Below are positions 1-8,569 of a stretch of 25,357 nt of DNA, piece after piece; position 1 is the first letter of the stretch, and each line of letters opens with the position of its first letter. The translations under genes were made by a program, and so were the position numbers. Source of the stretch: Prevotella sp. UBA3675 (GTDB lineage Bacteria > Bacteroidota > Bacteroidia > Bacteroidales > Bacteroidaceae); assembly GCA_002372235.1 (NCBI GenBank), contig DFJI01000019.1, positions 1 to 25,357 of the forward strand. Direction: 5' to 3'. The notes beneath the pieces are model-generated. The model saw only the letters and a program-made list of their open reading frames with translations, searched no databases and had not been told where the DNA came from.

Positions 1-2
1 AC

Positions 3-1592
3 CAGATGCAGCCCGTGGTGGAGGAAATCATCAGCCACGGACGCAAGTTCAACCTGGGCGTAGAGGCCGGATCGAAGCCCGAGCTGCACGCCGTGATCGC
101 CGTGCAGTGCATGAGCGACAGCATCATCGTGTGCAACGGCTACAAGGACCAGAGCTACATTGAGCTGGCGCTGCTGGCACAGAAGATGGGCAAGCGCATC
201 TTCATCGTAGTGGAGAAGCTGAACGAGCTGGACATCATAGCCCGCGAGGCCAAGAAGCTGGGCGTGCGCCCCAACATCGGCATACGCATCAAGCTGGCCT
301 CGAGCGGAGCCGGCAAGTGGGAGGAGAGCGGCGGCGATGCCTCGAAGTTCGGACTGACCAGTGCCGAACTGCTCGAAGCACTCGACATGCTCGACAAGCG
401 CGACATGCGCGACTGTCTGAAGCTCATACACTTCCACATAGGCTCACAGATTACGAAGATACGACGCATTCAGACCGCACTGCGCGAAGCATCGCAGTTC
501 TACATACAGCTGCACAAGCTGGGCTACTACGTGGAGTTCGTGGACTGCGGCGGCGGACTGGGCGTTGACTACGACGGAACGCGCTCGCCGTCGAGCGAGA
601 GCTCGGTGAACTACAGCATCCAGGAGTACGTGAACGACTGCATCTACACCTTCGTGGAAGCTGCCAACAAGAACGGACTGCCCCACCCCAACATCATCAC
701 CGAGAGCGGACGCTCACTGGCCGCACACCACTCGGTGCTCGTGATCGACGTGCTGGAGACGGCTTCGCTGCCCGAGATGCCCGAGGAGTTTGAACCCGAC
801 GAGAACTCGCACCAACTGGTGAAAGACCTCTACGAGATATGGGACAACCTGTCGCCCCGCAACGTGCTCGAAGACTGGCACGATGCCGAGCAGATTCGCG
901 AGGAGGTGCTCAACCTGTTCTCACACGGCATTGTTGACCTGAAAACACGCGCCGAGATCGAGGCGATGTACTGGAGCGTGTGCCACGAAATCAACGCGCT
1001 GGCCAAGAACATGAAGCACGTGCCGGAGGAACTCATGAACATCGACAAGCTGCTGGCCGACAAGTACTTCTGCAACTTCTCGCTGTTCCAGAGCCTGCCC
1101 GACTCGTGGGCCATCGACCAGATATTCCCCATCATGCCCATACAGCGGCTCGACGAGCGCCCCACGCGCAACGCCACCCTGCAGGACATCACCTGCGACT
1201 CGGACGGCAAGATAGCCAACTTCGTGACCAACCGCCACAACTCGCACTCACTGCCCGTGCACGCGCTGAAGAAGAATGAGGACTACTATCTGGGCGTGTT
1301 CCTCGTGGGAGCCTATCAGGAAATCCTGGGCGACATGCACAACCTGTTTGGCGACACCACCGCCGTACACATCACGGTGAAGGACGGACAGTACCACATC
1401 GACCAGATATTCGACGGCGAAACCGTGGAGGAGGTGCTGGAGTACGTGCAGTACAACCCCAAAAAACTGGTGCGCCAACTGGAAATCTGGGTGACGAAGA
1501 GCGTCAAGGAGGGCAAGATCACCCTCGAGGAAGGAAAGGAATTTCTCTCGAACTATCGCAGCGGACTCTATGGCTACACCTACCTAGAATAG
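3..1592 (+). CDS. speA: Biosynthetic arginine decarboxylase, 5' end outside window
   Basis: This PLP enzyme converts arginine to agmatine, the first step of the agmatine route to putrescine. The frame is open to the left edge, and the Met codon at position 6 is internal: the residues around it (QPVVEEI.SHGRKFNLGVEAGSKPEL) match the region just after the PLP lysine of SpeA. About 100 N-terminal residues, including that lysine, are therefore missing. Visible family marks are HFHIGSQI near bp 427-450, the glycine-rich GGGLGVDYDG segment, ESGR, MPIQRLDE, and the late TCDSDGKI motif whose Cys codon is at 1194-1196; in this fold (class III PLP decarboxylases) that Cys belongs to the active site at the dimer interface. 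The C-terminus (GLYGYTYLE) is intact. Codon use is strongly G/C-ending. A terminator follows about 50 bp after the stop, so the gene ends its transcription unit. Identification is firm. Confidence 0.95.
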   Translation, partial: QMQPVVEEIISHGRKFNLGVEAGSKPELHAVIAVQCMSDSIIVCNGYKDQSYIELALLAQKMGKRIFIVVEKLNELDIIAREAKKLGVRPNIGIRIKLASSGAGKWEESGGDASKFGLTSAELLEALDMLDKRDMRDCLKLIHFHIGSQITKIRRIQTALREASQFYIQLHKLGYYVEFVDCGGGLGVDYDGTRSPSSESSVNYSIQEYVNDCIYTFVEAANKNGLPHPNIITESGRSLAAHHSVLVIDVLETASLPEMPEEFEPDENSHQLVKDLYEIWDNLSPRNVLEDWHDAEQIREEVLNLFSHGIVDLKTRAEIEAMYWSVCHEINALAKNMKHVPEELMNIDKLLADKYFCNFSLFQSLPDSWAIDQIFPIMPIQRLDERPTRNATLQDITCDSDGKIANFVTNRHNSHSLPVHALKKNEDYYLGVFLVGAYQEILGDMHNLFGDTTAVHITVKDGQYHIDQIFDGETVEEVLEYVQYNPKKLVRQLEIWVTKSVKEGKITLEEGKEFLSNYRSGLYGYTYLE

Positions 1593-1641
1593 CAAAAAGA
1601 GGCCTAAATAGAAATAAAATTTAAACTTTTTGTACAAAAAC

Positions 1642-1675
1642 AAGGGATTTTGCAAAAAAAATCCCTTATTTTTTT
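1642..1675 (+). terminator. Intrinsic terminator of speA
   Basis: A perfect 10-bp stem, AAGGGATTTT (1642-1651) with AAAATCCCTT (1658-1667), closes a 6-nt loop and is followed by a T-run at 1669-1675. It lies about 50 bp after the speA stop and ahead of the next promoter. Confidence 0.85.
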
Positions 1676-1703
1676 AGAAAGTTTAAAAAATGTTGTATAT
1701 TTG
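1673..1703 (+). promoter_or_regulatory. Bacteroidetes-type promoter of the lipoprotein/DUF5723 pair
   Basis: TATATTTG at 1696-1703 matches the Bacteroidetes primary-sigma -7 element TAnnTTTG. A TTTA at 1673-1676, 19 bp upstream, is a one-mismatch -33 TTTG. The expected start site near 1710 would leave a leader of roughly 38 nt before the ATG at 1748. The -33 half overlaps the T-run of the speA terminator. Confidence 0.6.
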
Positions 1704-1747
1704 TACCCAATAAATAAGATAAAACTACTAATCATAAAATATTTATC

Positions 1748-3694
1748 ATGAGAAAAATTTCTAATTTCATTCTAACATTGTCGGCAACAGGCTTGCTGAC
1801 ATGTACTGGTGCACTCTTGGGGTGCTCTAAGGACGACAACATCGATTTAGGTGAGATTGACACTACCATCGGAGTGGGTGCTGACGGACTGACACTGCCG
1901 TCGAGCAAGACCAACCAAATCAAATTGTCTGACGTGCTGAAGCTGAACGAAGGAGACTGCGTACAAGTTTTGGACAAGGACAGCTTGCCCTATCAGAAAG
2001 GCGACTACCAGTTCAAGAAGTCCGACAAGATCAATCCGGCGGCTCCGAAGGTGAAGCAAGTATCGTTCGGCTCGCCCGTTATTCCCGACAGACCAGCATT
2101 CACTGTTGAAATCACACCTGAAATGGCTTCCATCGCAGGTACAGTGAACCCTGGCGTACTTCCCCTCATCACGATTCCTGAAAAGGAAATCAAGGCATTC
2201 TCTTTCTCGAACGCTGGCGAAAAGGCCGTCATCAGCCTAACCCATGCTACTACTGAGGACATGATTGTGCTTGACTTGCACGTACAAGAAATCAACGAAG
2301 CACTGACAAATGCCTCCTTCGAGCTGAAATTCCCTGATTTCATCGAGGCAAGCATCCTAAATGCAAACGACAATGCCATTACGTTTGATAACAATACGCA
2401 CACACTGAAGCTTGACAATGTAAGTCTAAACAAGGACAAGCACGTAGAACTGAAAATGGCAGGGCTGACAAACTTCAAGACATCGCTGACTGATGCCGAT
2501 ACCGATGAAAGTGACTATCTGCTGGTCAACAAGGATGCCATCAAGCTGAACGGTCATATCAAAATGGCCATGATCATCGACCCCGGCTATCTGCGCCCCG
2601 GCATCACAGCCGGCACTAAAACCATCTCCACCAACATCGACCTGGGAGATGAAATCAATATTACGAACGCAGAGGGTATCTTCGATCCTGAAATAACCAT
2701 CAACCCCAGCAACGTTGAGATTGGCAACAGCATCCCCGACTTCCTGACCGATGACCAAGTGAAGATAGATCTGGCCAATCCTGCCATCAAGCTGACGGTG
2801 AAGAACAATATCGATGCCAAAGCCATCATTGATGCGAAGATGATAGCCTACTACGACGATGCGAAAAAGGACTCACTCTTTCTCTACATTGACGGCAAGA
2901 AAGACGGACTGACAATTCAGCCGCATGTGGGCGACGTGAAGGGAGAGACCACAACAACCATCGTCATCTGTCGCACAGCAGGTTCTAATCCCGCCTACAA
3001 GTATATTGCAAAGGGCAATAAGAACGCTACCAAGAGAACCAAGGAAAAGAGTGAGAGAACGGACTTAGGCCAGTTACTGGAACGCATTCCTAAGTCGCTA
3101 CGCTTCGAACTTGAAGCACATACCGACCAGACGTACAAGAGCACCATTGATCTTTACGACCCGAAAGATGAAGAGGCTGGCAAAACCGATGCTATGGGAC
3201 TGCAATACAAGATTGACCCTTCTTACGAATTCGTGGCACCCTTCGAGCTGAACCCAGGCTCTACGATTGTCTATAAGGATACAGTAGACGGATGGAACGA
3301 TGACATCAAGAAGAATGAGATAGAGCTCTATGATGGCAAGATTGTTGTGACTGGAAGCATCTACAACAGCACTCCGCTGGAACTCCACATGAAGCCCACC
3401 GCCATCGGCACGAACAAGCTGGAGCTAAGCGGAGTCAGCATCAACGTACTCGAATCTAACGACAATACCCTGCTTGTGGGTTCCAACTATGGCAACGGCA
3501 ACAGTACTCCCTTCACGATAGAAATCGCACGTAACGGGGGCAGTCTGAAAGAACTCGACGGAATATTGTTCAACGTCAAGGCCGTTTCGAGCGTAAAAGG
3601 TACGCTTAACAGCGAGAACCAGACAATTCAGATAGGCGACATCAAGATTACGATTAACGGAAAGGTCTCAATCAATCTTGATTCCAAGGACTAA
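1748..3694 (+). CDS. Predicted surface-exposed lipoprotein, unknown function
   Basis: The 648-residue product starts with a lipoprotein signal peptide: basic MRK, a hydrophobic core, then lipobox LLGC with the lipidated Cys at residue 26. The residues after it (SKDDN) resemble the acidic lipoprotein export signal that sends Bacteroidetes lipoproteins to the cell surface, so a surface location is likely (inference). The rest is rich in predicted beta structure, Asn, Asp and Thr, with no catalytic motif I recognise. Short Lys/Thr-rich stretches near residues 418-440 look like linkers. The gene is the first of a two-gene unit with the DUF5723 barrel, whose likely start is 71 bp downstream, so the two products may work together at the outer membrane. 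The start is fixed by the signal peptide; there is no clear Shine-Dalgarno site, as is usual in this phylum. I do not recognise a named family. Confidence 0.8.
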   Translation: MRKISNFILTLSATGLLTCTGALLGCSKDDNIDLGEIDTTIGVGADGLTLPSSKTNQIKLSDVLKLNEGDCVQVLDKDSLPYQKGDYQFKKSDKINPAAPKVKQVSFGSPVIPDRPAFTVEITPEMASIAGTVNPGVLPLITIPEKEIKAFSFSNAGEKAVISLTHATTEDMIVLDLHVQEINEALTNASFELKFPDFIEASILNANDNAITFDNNTHTLKLDNVSLNKDKHVELKMAGLTNFKTSLTDADTDESDYLLVNKDAIKLNGHIKMAMIIDPGYLRPGITAGTKTISTNIDLGDEINITNAEGIFDPEITINPSNVEIGNSIPDFLTDDQVKIDLANPAIKLTVKNNIDAKAIIDAKMIAYYDDAKKDSLFLYIDGKKDGLTIQPHVGDVKGETTTTIVICRTAGSNPAYKYIAKGNKNATKRTKEKSERTDLGQLLERIPKSLRFELEAHTDQTYKSTIDLYDPKDEEAGKTDAMGLQYKIDPSYEFVAPFELNPGSTIVYKDTVDGWNDDIKKNEIELYDGKIVVTGSIYNSTPLELHMKPTAIGTNKLELSGVSINVLESNDNTLLVGSNYGNGNSTPFTIEIARNGGSLKELDGILFNVKAVSSVKGTLNSENQTIQIGDIKITINGKVSINLDSKD

Positions 3695-3765
3695 TCAACA
3701 GAAGTAATGTAAACACATACATGCTAATGGATTTTCATCAAAACAATCATTTCAGCCATTCGAAT

Positions 3766-5391
3766 ATGAAGACACTATCTAATAAAATATACATTCTGAC
3801 TGCGGCTCTGTTCGCGTCAGCTGCCAGCATGACTGCACAAGAATTGAAGTCGGCCTTTTTCACTGAGGATTTCATGTATCGCCACACCATGGATCCTTCC
3901 ATCGGAAACGACCAGAACTATGTAGCCATCCCAATATTAGGCAATATCAACACCAATTTGCAAGGTAGCCTCGGCGTGGGCGACCTATTCTTCAAGAACC
4001 CCGATTTTGGCAAGGTGGCAGGGGCCAAGAAGACGGCAACCTTCATGCACCCCGGCCTCACTGACGCAGAGGCGCTCAAGGGATTCAAGGAAGGTGCTAA
4101 TACCCTGCTCTTCGACAACGACCTGAACATCATATCCATCGGCTTCAAGTCGTTCAATGGCTATAACACCATCGAGCTGAAAGAGCGCACGCACTTTGGC
4201 GTGTCGCTGCCTTACGACTTCTTCAAGTTTGCGAGAAACATACGCAACGAGAACTATCAGTTCGGCGATTTAGGCGTACGCGGATGGAGCTATGCCGAAC
4301 TGGCATTCGGACACTCCCGCCTGTTGTTCAACAACCTAAGAATCGGTGCCAAGGTGAAATTCCTGTTTGGTGGTGCCTACGCCAACGTGAGTGCAGAAGG
4401 ACTGCATGCCAACCTGCAAGGCGACCAGTGGGAGTTGGCAGGCAAGGTTCGTGGCGAAGTGAGCATGAAAGGGGCATCCTTTAAGAGTAAGGATGCTGAA
4501 TACAAGTCACGCTTCACCAACAACGTCGATGCCTTAGGAAACAAGATTCCACAAACTTACAAGAAGTTTGACGGTATCGATGTCAACGGTCCTGGCCTCG
4601 GCGGATTCGGACTTGGACTGGACTTGGGTGCAAGTTTCGAGCTGAGCGAATTCCCGGTTGACGAACTGAACGGACTGAAGTTGAGCGTGGCACTCACCGA
4701 CCTGGGATTCATCAGCTGGAAAAACAATGTAGTGGCCGAATCGTCCGGACAGCCTTTTATCTTCAACGGATTCAGGGACTTCTCCGTCAAAGAGGAAAGC
4801 GGACAAACCATCGGTAAGATGGCCGACTCTTATGGTGACCAGTTGAAGGACTTCATCAATTTGGAAAACAAAGGTGACGAAGGTGGAAAGACCCGTGGAT
4901 TGGCATCTACACTCCGCGTAGGACTCGAATATCCGCTCCCCGTCTATGACAAGATTCAGTTCGGATTCTTGTTCACTCGTAGGTTTGACAGCCAGTACAG
5001 CTGGAGCGATAGTCGCATCAGCGCCAACTACACTCCATTGAAATGGCTCGATGGCGGCATCAACATCGCTTTCAGTTCGTTCTGCACCTCTATGGGCTGG
5101 ATCATCAACTTCCATCCCAATGGATTCAATTTCTTCGTAGGCATGGACCACATGATTGGAAAGACAGGTGCCAAGATGGTTCCTCTCAACTCCAACTTCA
5201 GCTTCAACGTAGGCATGAACATTGCTTGGGGCGGCAAGAAGAAGAGCAGCAAGGAGCTGAAGACGCTGAGGTTCTGCAAAAGACCCGACACACAGGATGA
5301 ACCGAAGCCGGCTGACGACAAGGCAGAAAAGAAAGACGGGCAAAAGAGCACACAGTCTGCACCAGCAGACCAGAAAGCCAAACAAAATTAA
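3766..5391 (+). CDS. DUF5723 family outer-membrane beta-barrel protein
   Basis: I place the start at 3766, not at the upstream in-frame ATG at 3721, because a typical signal peptide begins there (MKTLSNKIYILTAALFASA..., cleavage after TAQ). The earlier start would put 15 polar residues in front of it. From 3766 the protein has 541 residues. The mature N-terminus (ELKSAFFTEDFMYRHTMDPS) and the next segment describing a smooth repeat of amphipathic strands (IGAKVKFLFGGAYANV, LGLDLGASFEL, IQFGFLFTRRFDSQYSWSDSR) fit the DUF5723 barrel family of Bacteroidetes, whose function is unknown. The last 45 or so residues are a Lys/Asp/Gln-rich, probably disordered tail. The gene directly follows the lipoprotein gene without a promoter between them. 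It is ended by the terminator at 5438-5474. Family assignment is by memory of the N-terminal pattern and is fairly sure. Confidence 0.8.
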   Translation: MKTLSNKIYILTAALFASAASMTAQELKSAFFTEDFMYRHTMDPSIGNDQNYVAIPILGNINTNLQGSLGVGDLFFKNPDFGKVAGAKKTATFMHPGLTDAEALKGFKEGANTLLFDNDLNIISIGFKSFNGYNTIELKERTHFGVSLPYDFFKFARNIRNENYQFGDLGVRGWSYAELAFGHSRLLFNNLRIGAKVKFLFGGAYANVSAEGLHANLQGDQWELAGKVRGEVSMKGASFKSKDAEYKSRFTNNVDALGNKIPQTYKKFDGIDVNGPGLGGFGLGLDLGASFELSEFPVDELNGLKLSVALTDLGFISWKNNVVAESSGQPFIFNGFRDFSVKEESGQTIGKMADSYGDQLKDFINLENKGDEGGKTRGLASTLRVGLEYPLPVYDKIQFGFLFTRRFDSQYSWSDSRISANYTPLKWLDGGINIAFSSFCTSMGWIINFHPNGFNFFVGMDHMIGKTGAKMVPLNSNFSFNVGMNIAWGGKKKSSKELKTLRFCKRPDTQDEPKPADDKAEKKDGQKSTQSAPADQKAKQN

Positions 5392-5437
5392 AGCACGGGC
5401 AGGAATAAAAGAAACCCACAAAATCTCAATGAATCAT

Positions 5438-5474
5438 AAAAAGGGGGATAAAAGTTTGCTTTTCCCCCTTTTTT
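5438..5474 (+). terminator. Intrinsic terminator after the DUF5723 gene
   Basis: AAAAAGGGGGA (5438-5448) pairs with TCCCCCTTTTT (5463-5473). The inner part can pair further (AAAAG 5450-5454 with CTTTT 5459-5463) with a small bulge, and the 3' arm continues as a T-run to 5474. Confidence 0.85.
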
Positions 5475-5486
5475 GTTGTAATTTTG
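5455..5486 (+). promoter_or_regulatory. Promoter of tRNA-Arg, embedded in the preceding terminator
   Basis: TTTG at 5455-5458 and TAATTTTG at 5479-5486 are separated by exactly 20 bp and match the Bacteroidetes -33/-7 consensus (TTTG, 19-21 bp, TAnnTTTG). The predicted start near 5493 lies about 20 nt before the tRNA. The -33 box sits in the loop of the upstream terminator hairpin. Confidence 0.75.
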
Positions 5487-5513
5487 CACCGCTTTTATTA
5501 ATAACACAAGTGG

Positions 5514-5585
5514 GCTCTAATAGTTCAATGGATAGAACAACTCTCTCCTAAAGAGTAGATCCGAGTTCGATTCTCGGTTGGAGTA
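5514..5585 (+). tRNA. tRNA-Arg (anticodon CCT)
   Basis: A full cloverleaf can be drawn. The acceptor stem is GCTCTAA (5514-5520) with TTGGAGT (5578-5584), including two G-U pairs. The D stem is GTTC/GAAC, the anticodon stem ACTCT/AGAGT, and the loop CTCCTAA has anticodon CCT at 5547-5549. The T arm is CCGAG-TTCGATT-CTCGG (5561-5577), and the discriminator is A at 5585. CCA is not encoded, as is common in this group. The tRNA reads AGG codons. Confidence 0.95.
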
Positions 5586-5599
5586 CAAATCTATCTGAA

Positions 5600-5896
5600 A
5601 TGGAACGTCTTTCACTACGACTTTATGTTCTTCTGATTACTGCAGCCAGTTGGTTGCGGGCTTTTGCACAGGAAGAAGATGATGATGATGACTTAGGCAT
5701 TATGCGCCGTCAAGACCCCGACGACATGATGTCGCTTGAAGACTACATGGACTATCAGCCCTTCCACATCAGATTCTCCGACGTGATGACCATCCTGTTC
5801 ATCCTGATTCTATGCTACGTCTTCGGAAAAATATGGAAAGGCTGCTCCTATCTCATCCTGCTCCTTGCGGTACTATTCTATTTCTTCATCCGATAA
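5600..5896 (+). CDS. Small acidic membrane protein, unknown function
   Basis: This 98-residue protein begins with a signal-like hydrophobic segment (residues 7-24, ending AFAQ). Next comes a strongly acidic run (EEDDDDDLG), a soluble Met/Asp-rich stretch of about 30 residues, and one or two C-terminal hydrophobic segments (about 61-78 and 82-97). It is therefore likely an inner-membrane or exported membrane-anchored protein. The ATG is only 14 nt after the tRNA-Arg 3' end and no separate promoter fits in that gap, so it is probably co-transcribed with the tRNA. The TonB-receptor-like gene starts 62 bp after its stop on the same strand. The codons look like those of neighbouring real genes, and the signal/acidic/membrane layout supports a true gene. 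I know no family for it. Confidence 0.7.
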   Translation: MERLSLRLYVLLITAASWLRAFAQEEDDDDDLGIMRRQDPDDMMSLEDYMDYQPFHIRFSDVMTILFILILCYVFGKIWKGCSYLILLLAVLFYFFIR

Positions 5897-5958
5897 GGAA
5901 GACTAGACTTTCTAAGCATATCTCCAACAACACATTTTCCCCTATTCCACAAACATTT

Positions 5959-8448
5959 ATGAAAAGACTTATTCTCCTGCTACTGATGGCCATCACCACC
6001 ATCGGCATGCAGGCTCAAGGCATTGTGCGTGGTCACATCATGGACCGCCAGAACGACGAAGCCATGCAGTTTGTCAACATCAAGGTGACCGATGCCAACG
6101 GCAAGATGGCCGGCGGAGCCATCACCGACGTGAAGGGCTCGTTTCAGATTAGCGGCCTGAAAGACGGCACCTACACGCTGCAAGTGACGTCGGTGGGCTA
6201 TAAGAGCGTGTCGCGCAAGTTCCAGATCACCCCGCAGCAGCGCCGCGTGAACTACAACGCCATCTACATCAGCGAGGACACGCAGACGCTGAAAGAAGTG
6301 CAGGTGGTGGGCCAGCGCTCGCAGATGAAGCTCGAAGTGGACCGCAAGACCTTCACCGTCGATGAGGTGCTGGCGGCGGCAGGCGGCTCAGTGACCGACC
6401 TGCTGGAGAACATCCCCTCCATCGAAGTGACCACCGACGGCGAGATATCGCTGCGCGGCAATTCGAGCGTGGAGGTATGGATCAACGGCAAGGCCAGCGG
6501 ACTGACCACCGACAACCGTGGCGAGATTCTGCAACAGATACCTGCCGAGAGCATTGAGCGCATTGAGGTGATAGACAACCCCTCGGCCAAGTTCTCGCCC
6601 GAAGGCACAGCCGGCATCATCAACATCGTGCTGAAGCGCGACCGCAAGGCTGGCTACTACGGAGCGGTGCAGGCCGGCATCAACAATCACATAGGATGGA
6701 ACGTGGGCGGCAACATCAACTACTCCTCGAAAATAGTCGATGCCTTTGCCAACGTGGGCTACCGTAAGCGCCGGGGCAGCGGCGGCAACCTGAGCGAGCA
6801 ATACTACAAGAATGCCGACGGATCGCTGGGCAACTATCAGCTGAGCGACGGCGAGAACGACAACAACGGCGGCGGACTCTTTGCCCGTGCCGGACTCACC
6901 TTCCACCTCTCCGGCAACGACGACCTGTCTGTCTCGGGCATGACCATGCACGGCAACCGCTCGAACGACAACCTGACCGCCTATCGCTACGGCAACAAGC
7001 TCACGGGCGACGCGAAGACACTGAGCCGACAGACCTTAGGCGACGGAAATAACCACATGTATAACGCCGAACTGGGCTACACCCATAAGTTCAATGAGAA
7101 CGGCACCCACAAGCTGGACTTCAACCTGTCGTTCAACAAGTGGAACAGCGACAACACGACCGAGTACAAGAACGACACCACCTATCTCGCCGACAACTCC
7201 CGGGGCTACAGCTACCAGTATCGCCCCATGCACATCAACAACCGCAACTGGGAGGTGAAGCTCGACTATGAGAACCAGATTTCGGAGAAACTGAAGTTAG
7301 AGGCCGGCTACAACGGGCGCTTCTCGCATGAGAACACCCCTCAGGAGTCGTGGGAGCAGGACAGGAAGACACAGCAGCTGGTGGAAGACCACTACTTCTT
7401 CAACCGGTTCATCTACGGCAACAACGTGCATGCCCTCTACGCCACGGCCAACATGAAGTTTGGCCGACTGGGCATCATGGCCGGACTGCGCGGTGAATAC
7501 TGGCGCGTGAACACCGAGAGCTACACGTGGGACCAGGAATACGGTAAGGCCGCCAAAGACCCTGCCTTCGTGAAGGACTACTTCCAGCTGTTTCCCTCGC
7601 TGTTCCTGAACTACTCCATCACCGAGACGGCCCAGCTGCAGCTGAACTACACGCGCCGCCTGCGCCGTCCGTGGGGCGGACAGCTCAACTCGTTCAAGAA
7701 CACCCGCGATGCCACGATGGTGGAGTTCGGCAACCCGCTGCTCACCCCCGAATACACCAACTCGTTCTCGCTCAACTTCCTGAAGACCTGGGAGGGCCAC
7801 ACCCTCTCGTTAGGCACCTACTACCGGCCCACGACCGACGTGATACAGCGCATCCGCTATCAGAGCCAGACCGAGCAGCTCATGTATATGACCAACCTCA
7901 ACGTGGCGAAGAGCCAGAGTGCCGGTGCCGAGCTCATCGTGAAGAACAAGCTGTGGCGCATCCTGGACCTGACCACCACGGTCAACGCCTACTACTACAA
8001 GCTGGACGGCTTCCAGACCTACGTTGAGAACCAGCTCGTGACGGGCGAGAGCGACGAGAACTTCGCCTGGGATGCCCGTCTGCTGGCCTCGGTCATCCTG
8101 CCCTACAGCATCTCCATACAGGCCACGGGCAACTACCGCTCGCGCTCGGTCATCACTCAGGGCTACCGCAATCCCAACGGTTCGCTCGACCTGGGCATTC
8201 GCAAGACTTTCTTCAACAAGACCTTCGCCGTGGCCCTGAACTGGCGCGACGTGTTCAACACCCGCAAGTGGGAGAACTTCACCGAGAGCTCCACCTTCTA
8301 TCGCCACCAGAAGAACTGGCGCGACCCACGCATCAACTTGCAACTGACGTGGAACTTCGGCAACATGACACAGAAGAAGAAGCCACAACGCGACGACCAG
8401 CAGGGCAGCGACGATGATAGCAGCAGCTTCGGAGGGTATGAGCAGTGA
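5959..8448 (+). CDS. TonB-dependent-receptor-like outer-membrane beta-barrel protein
   Basis: The open frame extends upstream to 5812, but that part overlaps the preceding gene in another frame. The start at 5959 gives a clean signal peptide (MKRLILLLLMAITTIGMQAQ) and an 829-residue protein. Residues about 21-105 form a carboxypeptidase-regulatory-like domain (VRGHIMDRQNDEAMQFVNI, VTSVGYKS). Residues about 115-230 form a plug-like domain (LLENIPSIEVTTDGEISLRG, then AESIERIEVIDNPSAKFSPEG and INIVLKRD). The remainder is a large barrel of the outer-membrane-beta-barrel family related to TonB receptors (PF14905 type), with many Tyr/Asn/Gly strands and a late NWRDVFNTRKW motif. The C-terminus is a charged, Asp/Ser/Gln-rich tail beyond the last strand. 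The substrate cannot be read from sequence. No SusD-like partner is present, so it is not a typical SusCD polysaccharide pair. Strand and spacing suggest it could be read through from the small membrane gene. Confidence 0.9.
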   Translation: MKRLILLLLMAITTIGMQAQGIVRGHIMDRQNDEAMQFVNIKVTDANGKMAGGAITDVKGSFQISGLKDGTYTLQVTSVGYKSVSRKFQITPQQRRVNYNAIYISEDTQTLKEVQVVGQRSQMKLEVDRKTFTVDEVLAAAGGSVTDLLENIPSIEVTTDGEISLRGNSSVEVWINGKASGLTTDNRGEILQQIPAESIERIEVIDNPSAKFSPEGTAGIINIVLKRDRKAGYYGAVQAGINNHIGWNVGGNINYSSKIVDAFANVGYRKRRGSGGNLSEQYYKNADGSLGNYQLSDGENDNNGGGLFARAGLTFHLSGNDDLSVSGMTMHGNRSNDNLTAYRYGNKLTGDAKTLSRQTLGDGNNHMYNAELGYTHKFNENGTHKLDFNLSFNKWNSDNTTEYKNDTTYLADNSRGYSYQYRPMHINNRNWEVKLDYENQISEKLKLEAGYNGRFSHENTPQESWEQDRKTQQLVEDHYFFNRFIYGNNVHALYATANMKFGRLGIMAGLRGEYWRVNTESYTWDQEYGKAAKDPAFVKDYFQLFPSLFLNYSITETAQLQLNYTRRLRRPWGGQLNSFKNTRDATMVEFGNPLLTPEYTNSFSLNFLKTWEGHTLSLGTYYRPTTDVIQRIRYQSQTEQLMYMTNLNVAKSQSAGAELIVKNKLWRILDLTTTVNAYYYKLDGFQTYVENQLVTGESDENFAWDARLLASVILPYSISIQATGNYRSRSVITQGYRNPNGSLDLGIRKTFFNKTFAVALNWRDVFNTRKWENFTESSTFYRHQKNWRDPRINLQLTWNFGNMTQKKKPQRDDQQGSDDDSSSFGGYEQ

Positions 8449-8458
8449 GAGGTGAGAG

Positions 8459-8510
8459 TTCTCTGAGTTCTCTGAGTGCTCTGAGGTCTCCGAGTTCTCG
8501 GAGCTCTCAG
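8459..8510 (+). repeat. Tandem 9-bp repeats (TTCTCTGAG-like) with a hairpin
   Basis: Five adjacent 9-bp units occur at 8459-8467, 8468-8476, 8477-8485, 8486-8494 and 8495-8503 (consensus TTCTCTGAG, the last two changed to GTCTCCGAG and TTCTCGGAG), plus a partial sixth. The changes make 8481-8494 complementary to 8497-8510 apart from a 2-bp internal mismatch. No T-run follows, so it is not a canonical terminator. It lies between the receptor stop and the ECF promoter. Confidence 0.75.
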
Positions 8511-8527
8511 AAAAAATTCACTCTTCC

Positions 8528-8553
8528 TGTAACTTTTCTTTCACTTAATCGTC
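8528..8553 (+). promoter_or_regulatory. ECF-sigma-type promoter upstream of the sigma factor gene
   Basis: TGTAAC at 8528-8533 and CGTC at 8550-8553 are separated by 16 bp. This matches the general ECF promoter form (AAC-containing -35 and CGTC -10). No TAnnTTTG element is present in the gap. Transcription would begin near 8560, leaving a leader of about 10 nt. Its position ahead of an ECF sigma gene suggests autoregulation (inference). Confidence 0.65.
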
Positions 8554-8569
8554 TTTCTTTTTAGAGAGG

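Noticed and set aside
4534..5421. Minus-strand open frame (295 codons) opposite the DUF5723 gene
   Set aside because: The + strand gene has a signal peptide, promoter and terminator; the antisense frame has none and shows low-complexity composition.
5812..5958. Upstream start for the TonB-receptor-like gene
   Set aside because: It overlaps the small membrane protein gene in another frame and would bury the signal peptide that begins at 5959.
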